Under the pieces are notes generated by a model. The model searched no databases. It saw only the letters and a list, made by a program, of their open reading frames with translations, and was not told where the DNA came from. This document shows, in pieces, positions 11,540 through 23,381 of a DNA stretch of 64,000 bases. Position numbers and translations under genes: made by a program. This stretch comes from Gordionus sp. m RMFG-2023 (lineage: Eukaryota; Nematomorpha; Gordioida; Chordodea; Parachordodidae), in NCBI RefSeq assembly GCF_954871325.1, contig NC_088775.1, positions 19,321,561-19,385,560 on the forward strand, in the 5' to 3' direction. Position 1 is the stretch's first letter, and the number at the start of each line of letters is the position of its first letter.

Positions 11540-13400
11540 AAACAAGAGCGCTAAGTGCTCAACGTTCAATTGGAGGAGAGGATGGGAGAGTTGTATATTT
11601 GAAAAATAAAAAATTTAATTCGGGGAATTTATTAAAAATATTTAAAGAATTATTTTTATTTTGAAAAAAGCTTAAAAGATTATCTTCACAAGGATCTTCA
11701 TTAATTTCCTCATCGAAAAAAAATTAATCTTTATAAGAAAATATTCTGGTATGTGTGATGGATAAAGGAATTAAGTCTGCTCTTTCTTTATCAAGATGTT
11801 TTCTCAAACTGGAAATAAGTTCTAGCATTCTTCGTTTGTTGACCTCTAATTTTATCCAGGGCCAATCCAATTTAAATAGCGGGTGAATTATTGCGGATAG
11901 ACTAAAATTCAAATATATGAACAAAAATATAAATTATAAGCAATATTTGAACTGTATACCTTTTATCTATGCCTTCCAGAACTGAATTAATAAGCGGCTT
12001 ACAAAACTTGAATTTATTTAAAGCCATTTTTTTAAGTTTTAATATTATAATAGTTATGGTTGGAGTGAGATTCCCAAATGCATTAATTCTTCGCTCTAAA
12101 ATTAAAAGAGCCGTAGCAATGGGTTCCATAACCTATAAAATCATATTTCTTAATTAACGCTAACCATACAATTTTCATCCATGAACGACTTGTCGTAATC
12201 TGGAAATCTCTGTATCAGATTTATCACAAGATTGGTCAAATTTTTGGCAATTCTCCTTAATAAGACTATCTATTAATTTCACGGAGTTATAAAGAGAGTT
12301 CCAATTTGTTATAACCGGTTTAATCAGATATCTTCCAAAGTTTTCCTTAAAAATGGCTGCACAATTTGAAGATTGCCCATGTTTATTCTAAAATAGCTTA
12401 CACTTATAAAATGTAATTTTTGAGATTTAAAAATAATCTTGTTACCTGCCTTTTTAATGTCAACACTTGATATGAGATTTAAAGTGTGTGCTGAACAGGT
12501 ATGATGCTTAGGTAAGTATACAATACTATCATTGGTATTTTGATTTTCAAATAGATCAAATAATGGCAGATAAACTATTTCATAATATTCTTCTCCTTGT
12601 TCATACACTCTAATAAATTTTTAATAAATATATTATAATTTTTTTACTTGAAAGCTTTTATGTAATTTCTAGCGGTCACTTGATTTTGTATCTTATATGT
12701 GGTAAAAATTTCAAAGATTTTTCTTGCTAGATAATTAAATGTGCGTTTTTGGTTTAGCCTTTTACAAGCTAAGCAGGCTGAAACCCTCTCAACAATGTTT
12801 GGGTGTAACTAGTGTACCGTCATCCCTAAATAAGAACTTTTTTAAAAGACAATATTATCAATCTATAGAATATATATTTTATATACCGATGATAAGCTGA
12901 CCAAGAATTCAGTTGTACAGACAATTTTTAGGATACACAATCTTTGCCATGGTATCAAATGCTATGTTAATTTTTAATATGATGGTAGGCCTAGATATCA
13001 CATTTTTAGTAGACTGCAATTTTTTGATAATATTAATAAATGCAATGCTTTCTACTATTAAAAATGGTTGTAATCAATCAATTACAAAATTAAAAACTAA
13101 TTCATCAATTACAAAATTAAAAACTAATTCATCAACAACTGATTGTGCTATTTGTATTTTTCTCAATGAGTGTTAGTTGTTTGGCTTTCATTCTTTTTCT
13201 TTTTATTAATATTCAAATGTTCATTAATCACTTTCATTTTTGATGAATGTGCACTCTACAATATTTTAATTAAAATATTATTTACTGAATTTTTTATTAA
13301 AAATAACTTAGCTTTTTCAATAATTGAAGATAAATCTTTTAAAAATCTAATTGCATTTTTAATCCCTTACTAAGCTTATTGTCAATGAAAATATCAAAAG
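11540..13400 (-). pseudogene. hAT-1 transposase, catalytic and C-terminal part
   Basis: Pieces in minus-strand order: near 13000 a segment like VES..FINIIKKLQSTKN then IAFDTMAKIVYPKN; 12324-12608 with LPKHHTCSAHTLNLISS, the hAT C-x2-H-x2-N-L motif after the second acidic residue; 11902-12129 with MEPIATALLILER and PLINSVLEGIDKRY; 11724-11924 with LSAIIHPLFKLDW; and near 11550 LPSSPPIER, a decayed dimerisation box. The pieces are in three frames. A 27-bp unit is repeated two and a half times at 13079-13132. Confidence 0.85.
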
Positions 13401-13589
13401 TTGAAATTATGATTGCCAAAGATAATTTTTCAATTTCTTATCTTTTTCAAAATTATCATTTAAAAAGGAATCAGGGAAAATATCTAGGTTCAGTTCTCTA
13501 AAACAATATTGCTTCATAGTTTTATTCCACATATGTATTAAACAAAGTTTTTTAAAATCACTATTTTATTCTTTAAATTTATTAATAAA

Positions 13590-15417
13590 TTTGGTCTGGG
13601 GGGGGGGGGGGGGGTAATAAAATTTTCTAAAAATATTATTGTTTTTTAAAAATATCAAGAACAAATTTATTAGGACTAATAACTATTTCTAATACACAAT
13701 TTTAAATTAATGTGAATTATAAAAAAATTATATGTAAAGAATCACTTAAATGACCCAAAATAGAAATTTGAATTTTTTGAGTCTTTACACAAAATGTTTC
13801 TTAGGAATAATTGCATTTTGTATGTTATATTTTTACAATGTAAAATCCAATCTTCGTTGTGATTGAGCTAATTTTTCAATTATCTCATCCTTGATTGTCG
13901 TCAAATGCCTGTGAATATTCAAAAGATCCAAACCTTTCAATCTACTTTCAGATGTTGTACGTCTTGGTATGTTTTTCAGAGACCTGCAGGTCCGGTCCTA
14001 ATTTTTTAAATATACCCGGGCCGGGCTCGAAATTTTTTTTAAAAAACACCCAAGCTGGGCCTGAATTATTTTATAAAAACACCCAATCCGGGCTGTATTT
14101 TTTAAAACAGCCTATAGTTGAAATCGTTATTATTAGCTATAAAAATCAAAAATAAATATAATTTATTTTAAAAAAATCCGGGCCGGGCCTGAAAATTTTA
14201 TTTAAAAAAAAGCCGGGTCTGAAAATTAAAAAAAAAAGCCGAGTCGGGCCTAAAAAATTTTTTAAAAAAACCCAGGCCTGGCCGTAAAAAATCTTTAAAA
14301 AAAATCCGGTGCAAATGGTACTTCTGCAGGCCTCTGTTATTCTTCTTAAAAAAGAGAATGCTCTCTCATTAGTTTACTAATGAGAAGAGTTTATAAACCC
14401 TTTTAATACATTGGGAATTTAATCTAAAATGTGTTTGAAATATTTTTTGGGACTATATCAACTATAGTTAATCTTATAAACATAGTTATTCAGCTAGTAA
14501 GGCATCATAAGATACTTTAACATCTTCATAATAAAAATCTAACAAATTTTTTTTTCCTATCACCATCTTAAAAAGGTTGGGAAGACTTTTGTGGAGTAAT
14601 ATTTGCAGATTAGTAAGTGCTGCATGATGAATTAAAAATTCATTTATTTGGGTTATAAATGTATCTGTATTTAAGATATACTCTTCTACTGATCCTATAT
14701 TAATGTTTTAACGATTAGCTTGCCTTGCTACAAGTCGAGAGAGACAAATATTAAACACGTATAGCTCTGCTTTTGACTCAACAATAAAATATGAAATTCT
14801 TCATCAACATTAGCCCTAATTTCCTTGAGTTCTGATAAAATGCTCTCCGCTATTCTCATCTTCTTAATCAAATCAATGTCATGTTTTTGAAAAGTAAAAC
14901 TTAAAATAGTTGTATAATTAAATAATACATTATAATAAGAAATAAAATTTGGAATAAGCATTGAATCCAATAATTTTCTTGCTTCTGAGGAAATATTTCT
15001 TTCAGGCCTTTGTGATATTTCAGTAATAGCAAATAATTGGCTCTTCTAACTCCTTAAAATTTTACTGCTTGATGGCAGAGACTATATCTCGTTGGACAAG
15101 GTTGCAATTTTTTTTTCCCTGTTAGACAAGAAGTTTCAGAAATAATTATTATTTGACTAGAAATTTGAAAATGGTAGATAAATATTACGCCACTAAAAAT
15201 TTGAAAATAATAAGTAAATATTAAGCCGTAAAACTTGAAATCGAAATTAATTGATAAAATAACTTAGTAGATATGTGATAATAAATGTAATTAAATATAT
15301 ATTTAATATGAGATACGAATAAATATTAAAAAATATAAATTAATATAAACAATAATATTTTTGAAAAATATATCTGGCATCTGCATTTTTTGGCTTTCCC
15401 CCCGCTGCGTACGCCAA
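13590..15417. mobile_element. Non-autonomous hAT nested in hAT-1, copy A
   Basis: The right end is CTGCGTACGCCAA, as in the full copy at 43389-45246, to which nearly the whole length is homologous. The left end is lost beside a G run at 13599-13614. The interior has hAT-derived minus-strand remnants (14728-14970, low complexity) and a GC-word MITE at 13977-14336 in the same relative place as in copy B. Confidence 0.75.
13977..14336. mobile_element. GC-word hAT-type MITE, CAGAGACCTGCAG family
   Basis: Ends CAGAGACCTGCAGG and CTGCAGGCCTCTG. The interior alternates GC words (CCGGGCCGGGC) with T and A runs. The same insertion is present at 43765-44133 in the sister hAT, so it predates the duplication of that hAT. 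Flanking duplication is no longer clear. Confidence 0.75.
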
Positions 15418-15746
15418 TGATGTGAAGTTAAACCAATAGCAATATTAAAACAAGAAATAGAAGATACTGTTTAAACCTAATATAATATTTTGAACCAATA
15501 CCAATATTTTGTTAATCTTGGGTTTTTAATGTTAATTCCCAGTCCTATATTATAGTATAATTTAATTGTTTATATTTTATTTTCATGATTAAGATTTATT
15601 ATGAAAGAATACTTCTTCTAATGTTATTCTATAATACCTATGATTTAATATTCTATTATTAAAGTAATATTTTTAAAAGAATTATATATTAATTCATCTT
15701 TTTACCTTCATATGCTTTTTAAAGTTTGAACTGCTGGACATTGAGG

Positions 15747-15944
15747 TTAAAATATTTGTGTTGGGACATATTTTACATTTACAAATTGTAGACTTGCACC
15801 CCTAATTTTCTTTATTGGTGTAAAATATGTAGTGAATTGGGGCCAGGGAAAGGTTAAATCATCTTCATCTGTAAAAGTAAATATTATGGACATAATATTC
15901 TTAAAATAAATTATAAAATAGAAAAATAATATTATTATTAACAT
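15747..15944 (-). pseudogene. BED-finger region of hAT-1 transposase
   Basis: The minus-strand frame reads FPWPQFTTYFTPIKKIRGAS then LQFVNVKYVP. This resembles the start of the BED domain in the related element at 27421-27675 (IPWPIYRPYFKII...KSLLVKCFPCP). The cysteine pair is not intact here. It is separated from the rest of the transposase by the nested element. Confidence 0.55.
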
Positions 15945-16514
15945 TTACATTGAATTTTGATTGAATATTAATTAGATTAACATTCGACTGAAAATTTAAC
16001 AACGAGAATAATAAAAATGAAGGAATAATGGTTGATATGAATTAAAAACTCGGCTTAAATTATTTATATTAAAAAAAGAAATTAAAGTAATTTTTTATAT
16101 TTTTTAAGAAAAAATTTAAAGTAACGAGTAACGTTTTGCGTTACCGTTACCTCTAGAAGAAATTAACGAATGTCGTTCTTTTTCTTCAAAAAAAGTAACG
16201 AAATTACTTTTTTGACGTTACTTTACAGCACTAGAAAATATTGATATTTTTATGACAATGGTTCAAAGATAGATGGTAAATAAAAATTAATAAATACTGG
16301 TATCGGATCAGGTTTTTAGTAATATCTGAAAATATTGAATTGGTGAAAATTTTGTGGATCGACATAGCCCTAATAAAATATTTACATCTTTTCCCTTATT
16401 TTCATTTTTTCTACTAATAACATATGTTGAGATTTTGAAATCACTTTTTAAAACCTTATTGGAGAAAATTATATTTAAGTTGATCAATGTTTAACTAGAA
16501 ATAAGTCAAATTAC

Positions 16515-16610
16515 CTGGAAAAATATGATGCCTTTCATACTTTGTCCCTTTCTTCTTTCCTGTTTTCCCACTTGATAATCTACACAATTTTCTTCATCCT
16601 TCGAGGACAT
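16515..16610 (-). CDS. Candidate first exon of an unknown host gene
   Basis: A 32-codon segment opens with ATG at 16610 and ends at CAG|GTAATT, a good splice donor. The peptide starts MSSKDEENCVDYQVGKQERR and is charged, with higher GC than its surroundings. I do not recognise it. Downstream on the minus strand a further open stretch (about 16380-16480) has coding-like composition but the phase across a GT-AG join is unclear. It points away from the segment at 16934, with 323 bp between the two start codons. Confidence 0.35.
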
Positions 16611-16933
16611 TCAACATTTTAAAAACTATAATAAAATCGGAGGCCAAGAATTTTGGATTTAATTAGGCTCAGAAAATTATTTTTGATTTTATAATTTACT
16701 ATTTAAGGGTTTAAATATATTTATTATTTAATCATATAAATAAAAAGATAGTATTTTATTCATCCAAGAATAGAACAAATTAAAAAAACAGCGTTTTCAC
16801 AGAGCAGATTCGGTCTATTACTCTATTTATTACAAGATCGTCTTTTCCCACTATGATTATTATGAAAAATAAAAAATTTCCGAATTGTAATAAATTATCC
16901 TAATATAAATTTGAATTAAATATTTTATTAAAG

Positions 16934-17255
16934 ATGAATTGTTTGTGGAATTATTCTGGTGGCGGTGGAAAGATCAAAACGCTAAATTTTTTGAAGAGGT
17001 AAGCTAAAATCAGTAAAACTATTGGGAGTACGATCGTCATAACTATAAATTAATTAAAGTGTAAAAATTATTTTGATAATATTTATATTTATACATTATT
17101 TTAGAAATATGTTCTTTACTTATTTAGAATATTTCATTAATAAAAATGATATTTTTTTGAGATACTTCGGTAGTAACTTATTAGACAATCATTTTATTGA
17201 TGAACTCCATCGTAAGAACATATTTTCTAAAATATTATATACATATAAAATATAA
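16934..17255 (+). CDS. Candidate 5' exons of an unknown host gene
   Basis: Exon 1 (16934-16998) starts MNCLWNYSGGGGKIKTLNFL and ends at GAG|GTAAGC, a strong donor. A 106-nt intron ends TTATTTTAG at 17104. Exon 2 continues in phase with NMFFTYLEYFINKNDIFLRY, and has a strong internal donor C|GTAAGA at 17211-17216; if unused the frame stops at 17255 giving 71 residues. Later exons were not found. The product is not recognised. Consistent splice phase and strong donors are the only support. Confidence 0.35.
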
Positions 17256-18162
17256 AATTATTTAAAAAAGTTATTATATAATAAAGCAATATCATCATAC
17301 ATAACATAACTATTTTGCGAATTCATTTTATTTAAACATAGTTAGGTTTAATTCTTTTTTAAACGATTTAAAATAGAGATCTGAGCAGAGGCATTACCTA
17401 TTTACAGGCGCCTAGTCGGTCCGGATGAATGGTTTCGGTTTTAAAAATAAACCCGTATACCTGGACGGATCTGGTTAGCCCTACCTTAAAATAAAAGATG
17501 TTATCGATATTATTTTTTTTTACTAGTGTTATAGTTGATTGATCGTGGTAAAATATTATTTGTGTATTGAGTAATTTTTTCTAGGTTTGTGTTCGAATTA
17601 TTTTCGTACAAGGACATGGTTGACGCTAGCGGAGTTAAGCTTATTTCCGAAGGATCTATAATTAATTAAGGGTAAATATTTAGGTTCTAACAAAAATGCG
17701 AGTAATTTATATAATATTGTTTAAAATGTTGCACGATTTAATTTTTAGAGGGTTAATGTATTGTTTGATTTTTTTTGATTGCTTTAGCTAGAACCCTTAG
17801 AATCGTGTAAATTTAAACCCAAACCCCATTTTTTCCAAAATTTTAGGAACCGAAACCATTTTTTTAAAAAAATATTCAGAATCGACATCAGAACATTTTC
17901 TTAGTCCAGACTCCAGAGTTTCAAACGATGATTCATAAAATTCTTTTTCGAAAAGTCGAGAATCGGCCGATATTTTTTTAAATTAGTAGATCCGATATAC
18001 CAATAGAGTGGATGGATAATATTATAACTTGCTCATTAAAATATCGCAAGGTCTATAAGTCGAAAGACTGCATGATACAAAAGGCTAAAAAATAATATTG
18101 AAAATAAAAAAAACAGAGAAATGAGAAATTTGATTGATTTATTGCTTCTTTACGAGATTACA
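17256..18162. other. Gene-free A+T-rich stretch with GC-word remnants
   Basis: Remnants such as GGCGCCTAGTCGGTCCGG (about 17407) and ACCCGTATACCTGGACGG (about 17450) look like decayed GC-word repeat elements. CCAAACCCCATTTTTTCC near 17820 is similar. No coding frame or clear element boundary. Confidence 0.4.
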
Positions 18163-19992
18163 TTATAATATATTAAAAAATGGAAATTTTTTTATTTAGT
18201 CAATGATATAATTTGCGGTTTTAATTTAATTTTATTATATTAATATTTAAATTAAATTTTTAATAAAATTATATTTGGTCATTATATGAATATAATTTTT
18301 AAAAAATGGAATTTTTAAAATTATATTTTTATTCTATTTACGTTTTTTGCAAAACTAAATTGATTGTAAGTATAAATATCAGAGACCTGCAGAGGTACCA
18401 TTTGTACGGCCCGGCCCAGATTAAAAAATTTTTGGCCCGGCCCGAATATTTAAAAAAAAAAATTTGGGGGCCCGGCCCAGCATAGATTTTTTTTAAAAAT
18501 TTTTTTTAGGCCCGGCTAGGAATTTTTAAAAATTATATTCGACCTGTTATACAAAAAATTCATTATTTCGTATTTTATCATATTTTTCGGCGAGTATTAT
18601 CCTTTAATAAGAAAGTATATTAGCTAATGTTGTTAAACGGCTCGTTTTGAGACGATTTTTAAAAACGGCTAACTCAATATATTCGTAATAAAAATATTGA
18701 CTAAGCCTCTCGATACTATATGTCTAGACCTTTGCTCCTTCTATGAGCAAAATTTTCAGGCTTGCATAATATTTTTCTGGATAAAAAACTGAGTTAGCCG
18801 TTTTTAAAAATCGGCTCAAAACGATCCCTAAATATTTTATTCTAAACAGATATTTAGTATATTACAAATTGATACTATAAAAAATTTGTGTAAATAAAAT
18901 TTTGAGAATATACTATATATTTATAAAAAAAATAAAAATGATATTTTCAATAAAAAATATAACATATATTATATAATAATGTATTTAATCCTTTGCGTAT
19001 TTATTCCATGACAGGAAAACTATAATTTTATCATGTAATATATACTATGAGTGTTAGCTAGTGTTAACTTTCACCAAACATTATATTAATCATAACTATA
19101 TATAATCATTATAACCATATCTAATTGACGAATATAATAATTCATGTTGTATAAATTTTTTTAAAAAATACGGTCCGGCCCGGGTATTTTTAAAAAAAAA
19201 ATTCAGACCTGGCCCGGGTTTTTTAAAAAAAATTTTTCAGGCCCAGCCCGGCCCAGGTATAATTTAAAAATTAAAAATACGGCCCGGCCCTGGTACCCGG
19301 GCCGGGTCTGCAGGTCTCTGATAAATATATTGTAAGTACTGGATTAAGAAGTAAATGACAAATATAAATTTAATGATATATTTTTTACATTTTCGGTTCG
19401 AAAAATTTTTTTTTTGTCGCGAAGACATTCAGAGGGAAAAGGCTTTCCTATCTAAAAATGCTAGATGTATTTTTTTACGTATCTGGTTCGAAAATTTTAT
19501 TTTGTTATGAAAACACTCAGAGGAAAAAGGCTAACATCTTATTTTCAAATCGTAAACGTAAAAAAAATACATCTAAGCATTTTTAGATAGGAAACTTAAT
19601 TCTGAGTAGATATAAAAATATTTTAAATTAAGTTTAAAATGTTACCTTTATCCCTCTGAATGTTTTCGCGACAAAAAAATATTTTTCGAACCGAAAACGT
19701 AAAAAAAAATCTATCATTAAATTTATATTTGTCAACTACTTCTTCCAGTAATTACAATATATTTATATTTACAAGCAATTTAGTTTTGCAAAAAACTTAA
19801 ATAGAATAAAAAATATAATTACAAAAATTCATTTTTAAAAAATTATATTCATATAAAATCATGACCAAACATAATTTTATTAAAAATTTAATTTAAAAAT
19901 TAAATTAAAACCGCAAATTATATCAAAGATTAAATAAAAAAATTGAAAAGATCTTAAAATTTCCATTTTTTTTATATATTATTATAAAATAA
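18163..19992. mobile_element. Palindromic foldback element, split by a 941-bp insertion
   Basis: Left arm 18163-18379 and 19321-19510 mirrors right arm about 19530-19992: for example TATAATTTGCGGTTTTAATT pairs with its complement near 19905, and CTATCTAAAAATGCTAGATG at 19450 pairs with CATCTAAGCATTTTTAGATAG near 19573. The centre is near 19520. No coding frame. The outer ends and a target duplication are not clear. Confidence 0.7.
18380..19320. mobile_element. GC-word hAT-type element with perfect 8-bp target duplication
   Basis: Termini CAGAGACCTGCAG and CTGCAGGTCTCTG are inverted repeats, flanked on both sides by ataaatat. GC words such as GGCCCGGCCC alternate with T/A runs near both ends. 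The centre (18612-18838) is a TAGTGTTGTTAAACGG-type MITE (TTGTTAAACGGCTCG ... CGGCTCAAAACG), so three levels of nesting are present. No coding frame. Confidence 0.9.
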
Positions 19993-20394
19993 TGTTATTA
20001 TCTCCCAAAATCCTACCTTCAGCCTCATCGTAGGGGGGGGGGGATGGCAATTGGAGGTCTAAAAGGTTCCCTGTGATCTGGGTCTAGAATAGGATCACCG
20101 TCTCCTCGACGGGGTGTTAAAACCACTTAAAGAGGTTGATGTCAGGAAGGGCATCCGATTGTAAAAACCTTGCTACAAAATTTCTCTATGGTTACAATAA
20201 AGCATGGGCGGGGTACAGCCCAAAGTACCCCGTGGGCCTCCTCATCCGCCTACGGCAAAAAGAAGGATGGGAAACCTGGTGAAACTACGATTCATGAAAA
20301 TGAAACTTACGATGGCCATAAAAAACCTGATAATAAGTGGAGAAACCAGTCAATGGGGGATCGAGTTAGGGTTGCGACATGAAATGTTGGAAGT

Positions 20395-21150
20395 ATGACG
20401 GGAAGAGCAGGAGAAGTCGTAGATGTATTGCACAGAAGGCATATAGATGTGTGCTGTATACAGGAGACTAGATGGAAAGGAAATGGGACCAGAATGATTT
20501 GCAAGACTAGCGAAAAATATAAATTCTTTTGGCAAGGAAGTAATGATGGTAAGGCTGGAGTTGGGGTATTGGTTGCGGAGAAATTGGTAGACAAAGTAGT
20601 CGAAGTGAGAAGGCTAGATAACCAGATAATGGTTATCAAGATGATTTTTGGTAGAAAGCTATATAATATTATCTCGGCATATGTTCCTCAGGTTGGAAGA
20701 AGTGAAGAAGAGAAAGATATATTTTGGGACAGTCTATTGGGTGTGACATCGAGCTGGCAAATGGAGAGGGGATTATCCTGGCTGGTGATCTGAATGGACA
20801 TGTGGGAGCGAGTAGTGACTAGTGAGGGTAATGAAGGAGTACATGGATGTTCAGTTACGGCATGAGAAATTTGGCAGGAGAGAAGATTTTAGATTTTAGT
20901 GATGCTAAGGATATGATTGTCTGTAATACAATGTTTAAGAAAGAATCCGAGAAGCTGGTATAAGTCGGGTAGTAACAAAAGTGCAATGGATTACTTGTTG
21001 TTAAGGAGATGTGATCGATGTATAGTAAAAAATGTGAAAGTGATACCGGGAGAGGAATGTATAAATCAGCATCGACTACTTGTAGGAAATCTCACTTTTA
21101 AAGGTGCCAGGGTCACTAAAAGAAAGTTTGTCCCAAGGCTGAAGGTTTAG
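20395..21150 (+). pseudogene. LINE apurinic-type endonuclease region
   Basis: The frame at 20395-20793 contains VDVCCIQETRWKGNG-like sequence (I-Q-E-T-R-W is the endonuclease E motif), YKFFWQGSNDGKAGVGVLV and IISAYVPQVGRSEEEKD. A few bases upstream the expected VATWNVGSM has a TGA in place of TGG. AGDLNGHVGA follows near 20785 in another frame. The 20917-21150 frame has MDYLLLRR and NQHRLLVGNL, the last endonuclease motif. This is the EEP-family domain that nicks target DNA before reverse transcription. Confidence 0.85.
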
Positions 21151-21859
21151 AAATTGAAGGAGGAGAGTGCTAGACGTCAATTCAATACGGCATTGGCGAT
21201 TAGGGAGATGGAGGTGGCACAAGCATCTGGGGTGAATGACAAGTGAGAAGCCATGAAGAAAGCCTGGGTAATGACAACTAAGGAGGTATGTGGATGGACA
21301 AAAGGGCCTCCTAGACATAAAGAGACTTTGTGGTGGAACCCGGAGGTAGCGAAAGCAGTGGATGAGAAACGGAGGTGTTTTAAAGTATGGTATAATAGCA
21401 AAGAAAATAGTGATAATGATATTTACAAGATGGCTAAAAGAAATGCTAAGAAATTAATAGCGAGGCTCAAGAAGAAAAAAGACACGAGTTTGCTAAAGAA
21501 ATGGAATGCGCTGATGGAATTGGAAATATGGTTCGAATGGCAAAACAGATGTCAAAAAAGAGGCAGGATGTGATAGGTGTAAAGTGTTTGAAAAATATGG
21601 AAGGAAAAATGACGATTGATAGTAGTGGTATTAAGAACACCTGGAAGATTTACATAAAAGGAATTTTGAATGAAGAAAATGAATGGAATAATAATATTAG
21701 TTGTGCAAAGGTAGAAGGTCCAGGGTGTAAATTTGGCAAGGACGAGATAAAGAGAGCAGTGAAAAAGATGAAGAAAGGGAAGGCATCGGGTTTAATGATG
21801 GTGGAATCAGAGATGTTTAAAGGTTCTGATGATTGAGGGATTGAATGGTTAATGAATTT

Positions 21860-22560
21860 AGCCAATCAAATTGTCACAGAAGGAACTATTCCCGAGGACT
21901 GGCGAAGAAGTATAATTATTCCAGTATACAAGGGGAAAAGTGACCCTTTATATTTCGGGACAGAGCTATTAAACTCTTGGAACATGCAATGAAAGTATTT
22001 GAAATAGTGTTAGAAAAGCGTATAAGGGAACAAATTTAAATTGATGAAATACAGTTTGGTTTTACATCGGGAAAAGGCACGACAGATGCAATTTTTGCGG
22101 TGAGACAAATGCAGGAGAAGTATCTTGCGAAGGAAAAGAAACTCTATTATGCGTTTATTGATTTGGAGAAAGCATTTGATAGGGTGCCGCGTGAGGTTAC
22201 TAGATAGGCCTTGAGAAAATCAGGTGTGGAGGAATGGTTGGTTATCGCAGTGATGGCAATGTATGTTGGAGCACAAACAGCAGTACGGACGGATTATGGC
22301 GATAGTGACAGCTTTGAGGTGAAGGTAGGACTTCATCAAGGATCCGTGCTGAGTCCATTATTATTTATCTTAGTAATGGATGTGGTGGCTAAAGAAATGC
22401 GTGAAGGACTTCCCTGGGAGCTATTATATGCAGATGACCTTGTATTAATGGCAAACAGTGAGGAAGAATTGAGGGAAAAAATTAGTAAATGGAAGATGAC
22501 TATGGAAGCAAAGGGCCTGAAAATGAATGCATCAAAGACAAAGGTGATGATTGGTGGGGA
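21860..22560 (+). pseudogene. LINE reverse transcriptase region
   Basis: Ordered motifs are visible: EDWRRSIIIPVYKGK (21895), IQFGFTSGKGTTDAIFAVRQ (22050), YYAFIDLEKAFDRVPREV (22145), then a TAG where WALRK is expected at 22204-22206, GLHQGSVLSPLLFILVMDVV (22333), and LLYADDLVLM (22421), the catalytic Y-A-D-D box. All polymerase motifs are preserved in wording, so the copy is not ancient, but stops and frame breaks prevent translation. Confidence 0.9.
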
Positions 22561-22589
22561 AAATATAAATATGGAGGAATCCGTAAGTG

Positions 22590-23381
22590 GCCTTGTGGTG
22601 TATGTGGGAAAGGAGTTGCTAGAAATTCTATCCAATGCACCAGATGCCAGAAATGGGTAGATAATAGATGTAGCGGAAAAAAGGGAAGTTTGATGTTAGG
22701 AAGAATGACCTTTATTTGTAAAACATGCATGAGAGGGATACATAATAATGATAACCTAGAAAATGGTGGTCTGGATATTGGCAATGGGTTAACCCTAGAA
22801 AAAGTGGATAAGTTTTGTTATTTAGGTGATATGCTAAACGCAGATGGTGGTGTAGATTCTGCCGTTGTTGCAAGGACCAGACAAGCTTGGAAGAAGTTCA
22901 GAGAGATGTCGTCTATTCTTACAAATAAAAAAGTCTCTCTGAAGTTAAAGGAGAAAGTTTACGTAAGCTGTGTGAGAAATTGTTTAGTTTATAGCGGCGA
23001 AACATGGCAATGAAAGCGACTCACGAAGCCAAATTAGAAAGAACAGAGATGAGGATGATTAGATGGATGTGTGGGGTATCTCTGAGAGAGTGAAAAACTA
23101 GCAAGGAATTGTGAGCAAGGTTGGGTATAGAAATGATTGGAATGGTAATGCGACGAAATAGATTAAGATGGTTTGGGCATGTGGAACGTATGACAAAAGA
23201 TGACTGGGTAAAGATATGCACAATGATGGTAGGAGGATCAAAAGCTAAAGGAAGACCCAAGATGACGTGGACAAATGTGATAGCGGCGGATATGATAAGC
23301 ATGAATCTTACAAATATTGATGCTCAGGACCGTCAAAAATGGAAAAGAAAAATCAGAGGGAAAACTGGAATACCCGGGTAA
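22590..23381 (+). pseudogene. LINE zinc-finger insert and C-terminal domain
   Basis: 22590-22735 encodes CGVCGKGVARNSIQCTRCQ then KWVDNRCSG and CKTC: a C-x2-C, C-x2-C, C, C-x2-C treble-clef-like finger lying after the polymerase thumb. Next are FCYLGDMLNADGGVDSAVVA, LKLKEKVYVSCVRNCLVYSGE and a final RRNRLRWFGHVERM at about 23149, the typical LINE tail. Breaks lie at about 23010 and 23100. Confidence 0.85.

Larger units (their letters stand above)
11178..16233 (-). mobile_element. hAT element 1 with nested hAT
   Basis: The right end reads, inverted, TAGTGCTGTAAAGTAACG, followed by many AGTAACG/CGTTACTT subterminal motifs. The left end (TAGTTGGCTATTTTAAAT) is weaker but also leads into GTTACCGTTAC motifs. 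Such ends are typical of hAT elements. The transposase reads on the minus strand: BED finger region near 15747-15944, catalytic part 11640-13400, dimerisation box near 11550. Between BED and catalytic part a 1.83-kb hAT (13590-15417) has inserted. The gene is broken in several places. Confidence 0.8.

Noticed and set aside
16934-17211. N-terminus of a CLEC16A-like (FPL domain) protein
   Set aside because: In another frame exon 1 gives W-x-D-Q-N...FFEE, and exon 2 gives NMFF, which recalls that domain, but the phases do not fit the splice sites. Too weak to claim.
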